This document shows, piece by piece, positions 62,280 to 64,000 of a stretch of DNA of 64,000 nt; the first letter of the stretch is position 1; each line of letters starts with the position of its first letter. The position numbers were made by a program, and so were the translations under genes. The DNA lies in NCBI GenBank assembly GCA_015492245.1, contig WGFM01000023.1, forward strand, positions 1 to 64,000, in the 5' to 3' direction. Origin of the DNA: Deltaproteobacteria bacterium (GTDB lineage Bacteria > Desulfobacterota > GWC2-55-46 > DRQE01). The notes under the pieces are model-generated. The model was not told the DNA's origin. It did no database searches and worked only from the letters and a program-made list of their open reading frames with translations.

Positions 62280-63128
62280 GTGGCCACCCTCTATGTGGTT
62301 GCAACACCGATAGGCAATATGGAGGATATGACACTCAGGGCCATAAGGGTGCTCAAAGAGGTCCATCTTATAGCCGCGGAGGATACACGCTGGACAGGAA
62401 AGCTACTTTCCCACTACAACATATCCACCCCCACCACGAGCTACCATGAACACAACGAAAAGGAGAAGGCGGCCTACCTCGTGGAGAGACTCAAAGAGGG
62501 CATGGATGTGGCGCTGGTTACAGATGCAGGAACCCCTGGCATAAGTGACCCTGGCTACAGGCTGGTGCGCCTTGCAACAGAAAACCATATACCAGTCAGT
62601 GCTGTGCCAGGCCCTTCGGCCATAATATCGGCACTGAGTGTATCCGGGCTTCCAACGGATAGCTTTCTCTTTGCAGGTTTTCTTCCTCAGAAAAGGGGGG
62701 CAAGAAGGAGGCGCCTGGAAGAGATAAGAACAAGGGGGCCGGTTACATGCATACTCTATGAATCACCAAGGAGGCTCAAGGCAGCACTCGAGGACATAAG
62801 AGATGTTATGGGCAACACAGAACTTGTCGTGGCAAGGGAGATGACAAAGCTCAACGAGGAGATAATAAGGGGCGATGTGGATACCATACTCGGTGGACTC
62901 GAAGGCAGAGCCATCAGGGGAGAGACAACCCTTGTCCTGAGGGTGCCAGAACCACCTGCCACAGGGATAGAGCTCAAGGAAGAGTTGCGAACACTCATGG
63001 AGAAGGGCTGTAGCCTTAAAGAGGTGGTGGCAGAGGTCTCAGGGCTTTATGGTGTCAGTAGAAAGGATGCATACCGCATGGCGCTTGAGGTAAAAAGAGA
63101 GCTTGAGGAAGGAGGAACCAGCGGATGA
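62280..63128 (+). CDS. rsmI: 16S rRNA (cytidine-1402 2'-O)-methyltransferase
   Basis: Adds the 2'-O-methyl to C1402, the nucleotide that RsmH also methylates, so both enzymes for m4Cm1402 are in this window. ATLYVVATPIGNMEDMTLRA, AAEDTRWTGKLL, TDAGTPGISDPGYRL, VPGPSAIISALSVSGLP and YESPRRLKAAL are diagnostic of this tetrapyrrole-methylase-fold family. 282 residues from GTG 62280; AGGAGG lies about 11 bases upstream. ATG 62250 in the permease 3' end is an alternative. Overlaps the next gene by 4 bp. Confidence 0.94.
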   Translation: MATLYVVATPIGNMEDMTLRAIRVLKEVHLIAAEDTRWTGKLLSHYNISTPTTSYHEHNEKEKAAYLVERLKEGMDVALVTDAGTPGISDPGYRLVRLATENHIPVSAVPGPSAIISALSVSGLPTDSFLFAGFLPQKRGARRRRLEEIRTRGPVTCILYESPRRLKAALEDIRDVMGNTELVVAREMTKLNEEIIRGDVDTILGGLEGRAIRGETTLVLRVPEPPATGIELKEELRTLMEKGCSLKEVVAEVSGLYGVSRKDAYRMALEVKRELEEGGTSG

Positions 63129-63385
63129 AGAGAATACTTCTTGGCATCATGATAGGTATGGTGGCCTTCATAATCTTCATAATGTCAGGCGGTGGAGAAT
63201 ACCTTAAAAGCCTGGGGCAGAAGACCGAGGAGGCGGGCAGGAGGCTCGAGAACTACGAGAGGAAGCTCAAAGGTTCTGTAAAGAAGACCAGGGAGCGTAT
63301 AGAGAGCCTCAAGGAGAAGACCGAGAAGAGGGCTAAGGATACCATAAAGGAGATAGAGAACAGACTGGGCATGGAGGAAGAATAA
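63125..63385 (+). CDS. Small membrane-anchored coiled-coil protein, unknown function
   Basis: 86 residues: one transmembrane helix (about 4-22), then a long, highly charged amphipathic helix (KTEEAGRRLENYERKLKG ... EKTEKRAKDTIKEIENRL) likely to form a coiled coil. No known family recognised. Coupled to rsmI by an ATGA overlap. Confidence 0.7.
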   Translation: MKRILLGIMIGMVAFIIFIMSGGGEYLKSLGQKTEEAGRRLENYERKLKGSVKKTRERIESLKEKTEKRAKDTIKEIENRLGMEEE

Positions 63386-63391
63386 AGGGGG

Positions 63392-63943
63392 CTATTCTAC
63401 CCTGAAGAGAAGTTTCACATCGATGGTACGGGTGCCTATGTAGAGCTGGTTTAGCCCCAGCACCGCCCTCGTCCCACGGCTTTCTCCTGCAAGGGGACGA
63501 AACAGGAGAAATTTTTCTCTCTTTTCAGATGGCCTGATCCGGGTGGAGGCATCGAATATGGACTTCTTAAGCCCCGAGATGGTGGAAAGTGTCTGGGGTT
63601 CTGCCCCTTCATCCCTTATGATAAAATACAGGTCTGTTATGTCCACAGGCTTCTTGTAGTCCAGCACACCTGCAAAGAGGAATGTATGTGAGGTGTTGTA
63701 TATGACGGTGGAGTCGGACCTGTTGTGGATGGAAAGCCTTATGAACAGAAAACCCCTTTGAAGGAGGGCATCGAAGAAGGCTATTCCTGTTGAGTCATCG
63801 GCTGAGAGGGGCAGTGCCTTTATCTCTATATCCTCTGTTGAGAGGGTGGTATTTACAGGAACCAGCCCGAGCCTTTTCTGTGGCCCTGTGGCACAGGCAC
63901 TCAAGATAATAAGGAGTGCCACAGCGAGTAAGCATGGTTTCAT
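63392..63943 (-). CDS. Lipoprotein of unknown function
   Basis: 183 residues. Signal and lipobox LSAC place the lipid on Cys17. The mature part is beta-rich with ILLQRGFLFIRLSIHNRSDSTVIY (Ig-like strand pair) and no catalytic motif that I recognise. An extended reading to the window edge is open but adds no conserved sequence; the ATG at 63943 gives a standard lipoprotein signal. It is convergent with the small membrane protein and lies downstream of the gene cut by the window edge. Confidence 0.7.
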   Translation of the reverse strand: MKPCLLAVALLIILSACATGPQKRLGLVPVNTTLSTEDIEIKALPLSADDSTGIAFFDALLQRGFLFIRLSIHNRSDSTVIYNTSHTFLFAGVLDYKKPVDITDLYFIIRDEGAEPQTLSTISGLKKSIFDASTRIRPSEKREKFLLFRPLAGESRGTRAVLGLNQLYIGTRTIDVKLLFRVE

Positions 63944-63945
63944 GC

Positions 63946-64000
63946 TCAGTAGCGTATTTCGAACCCGTTGAGTCCTCCCCTGTAGTCCTGCCACTCTACC
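63946..64000 (-). CDS. 3' end of a gene running off the right edge
   Basis: On the minus strand a frame enters from the window edge, reads EWQDYRGGLNGFEIRY and stops at TGA 63948-63946, two bases before the lipoprotein start codon. The spacing suggests an operon with the lipoprotein. Only 17 residues are visible, so no family can be named. Confidence 0.35.
   Translation of the reverse strand, partial: VEWQDYRGGLNGFEIRY

Noticed and set aside
63944-64000. GGGTTCGAAATAC near the right edge as a tRNA T-arm
   Set aside because: The flanking bases do not pair as a T-stem, and the stretch reads as the end of a coding frame instead.
1-64000. CRISPR arrays, insertion sequences, integrases, rRNA or tRNA genes
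   Set aside because: No regularly spaced repeats, no transposase or integrase motifs and no structural RNA were found on either strand by reading; a covariance-model search would be the decisive test.

Overview
The window is a dense, almost fully coding stretch of a Gram-negative (diderm) bacterial chromosome. It encodes Pal, two outer-membrane barrel-like proteins, several lipoproteins, a five-heme c-type cytochrome and a meso-diaminopimelate-type MurE. Ile is written mostly as ATA and Arg mostly as AGA/AGG, a codon habit common in thermophilic bacteria. Together with glycosylglycerate-type solute genes and the TreT trehalose enzyme, this fits a thermophilic or salt-exposed lineage such as Nitrospirota/Thermodesulfovibrionia or a neighbouring deltaproteobacterial-type phylum. 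The phylum is an inference, not a reading. No rRNA, tRNA, CRISPR array or transposase was found, and no gene-free gap exceeds about 300 bp.

Layout. (1) 1-2650: A+T-rich restriction-modification pair (nuclease cut by the left edge, large methyltransferase), probably acquired. (2) 2702-8776: citrate synthase, a FecR/multiheme-cytochrome protein, and a minus-strand operon amiC-like/rph/rdgB/HD-GYP response regulator. (3) 8881-22955: a plus-strand run that looks like one osmoadaptation locus. It holds a cation/Ca2+ exchanger, an MPGP-type phosphatase, a glycosylglycerate-type glycosyltransferase, two mechanosensitive-type membrane proteins, a DUF5752 protein, TreT, a four-gene sugar ABC transporter, OtsA and OtsB. 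A small secreted protein and Pal sit inside it. (4) 22952-27413: PsiE-like protein, nucleotidyltransferase remnant, rplM-rpsI, argC, a site-2 protease with CBS domains. (5) 27453-29700: scrap region with a broken MNT/HEPN toxin-antitoxin pair, an intact RelE-type pair, a frameshifted outer-membrane gene, an XRE regulator and a 5' fragment of uvrB. (6) 29726-40502: outer-membrane protein, BTAD-type regulator, uvrB, rimO, MBL-fold protein, dksA-like, apbE, mltG, ruvX. (7) 40561-58351: a complete division and cell-wall (dcw) cluster mraZ-rsmH-ftsL-ftsI-murE-murF-mraY-murD-ftsW-murG-murC-murB-ddl-ftsQ-ftsA-ftsZ, with a promoter followed by three perfect 10-bp repeats that should be the MraZ operator. 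(8) 58376-64000: ArsC-like phosphatase, PhoB/PhoR-like pair, ABC-2 exporter, rsmI, small membrane protein, lipoprotein.

How it works together: region 3 couples solute synthesis (glycosylglycerate; trehalose by two routes), solute or sugar import, ion exchange and emergency release through mechanosensitive channels. Region 7 carries peptidoglycan precursor synthesis from UDP-MurNAc-peptide ligation to lipid II and the septal machinery, most genes being translationally coupled by ATGA/GTGA overlaps. Several genes outside operons (amiC-like, ruvX, XRE, uvrB) have a -10 box only 6-9 nt from the start codon, suggesting leaderless or nearly leaderless mRNAs.
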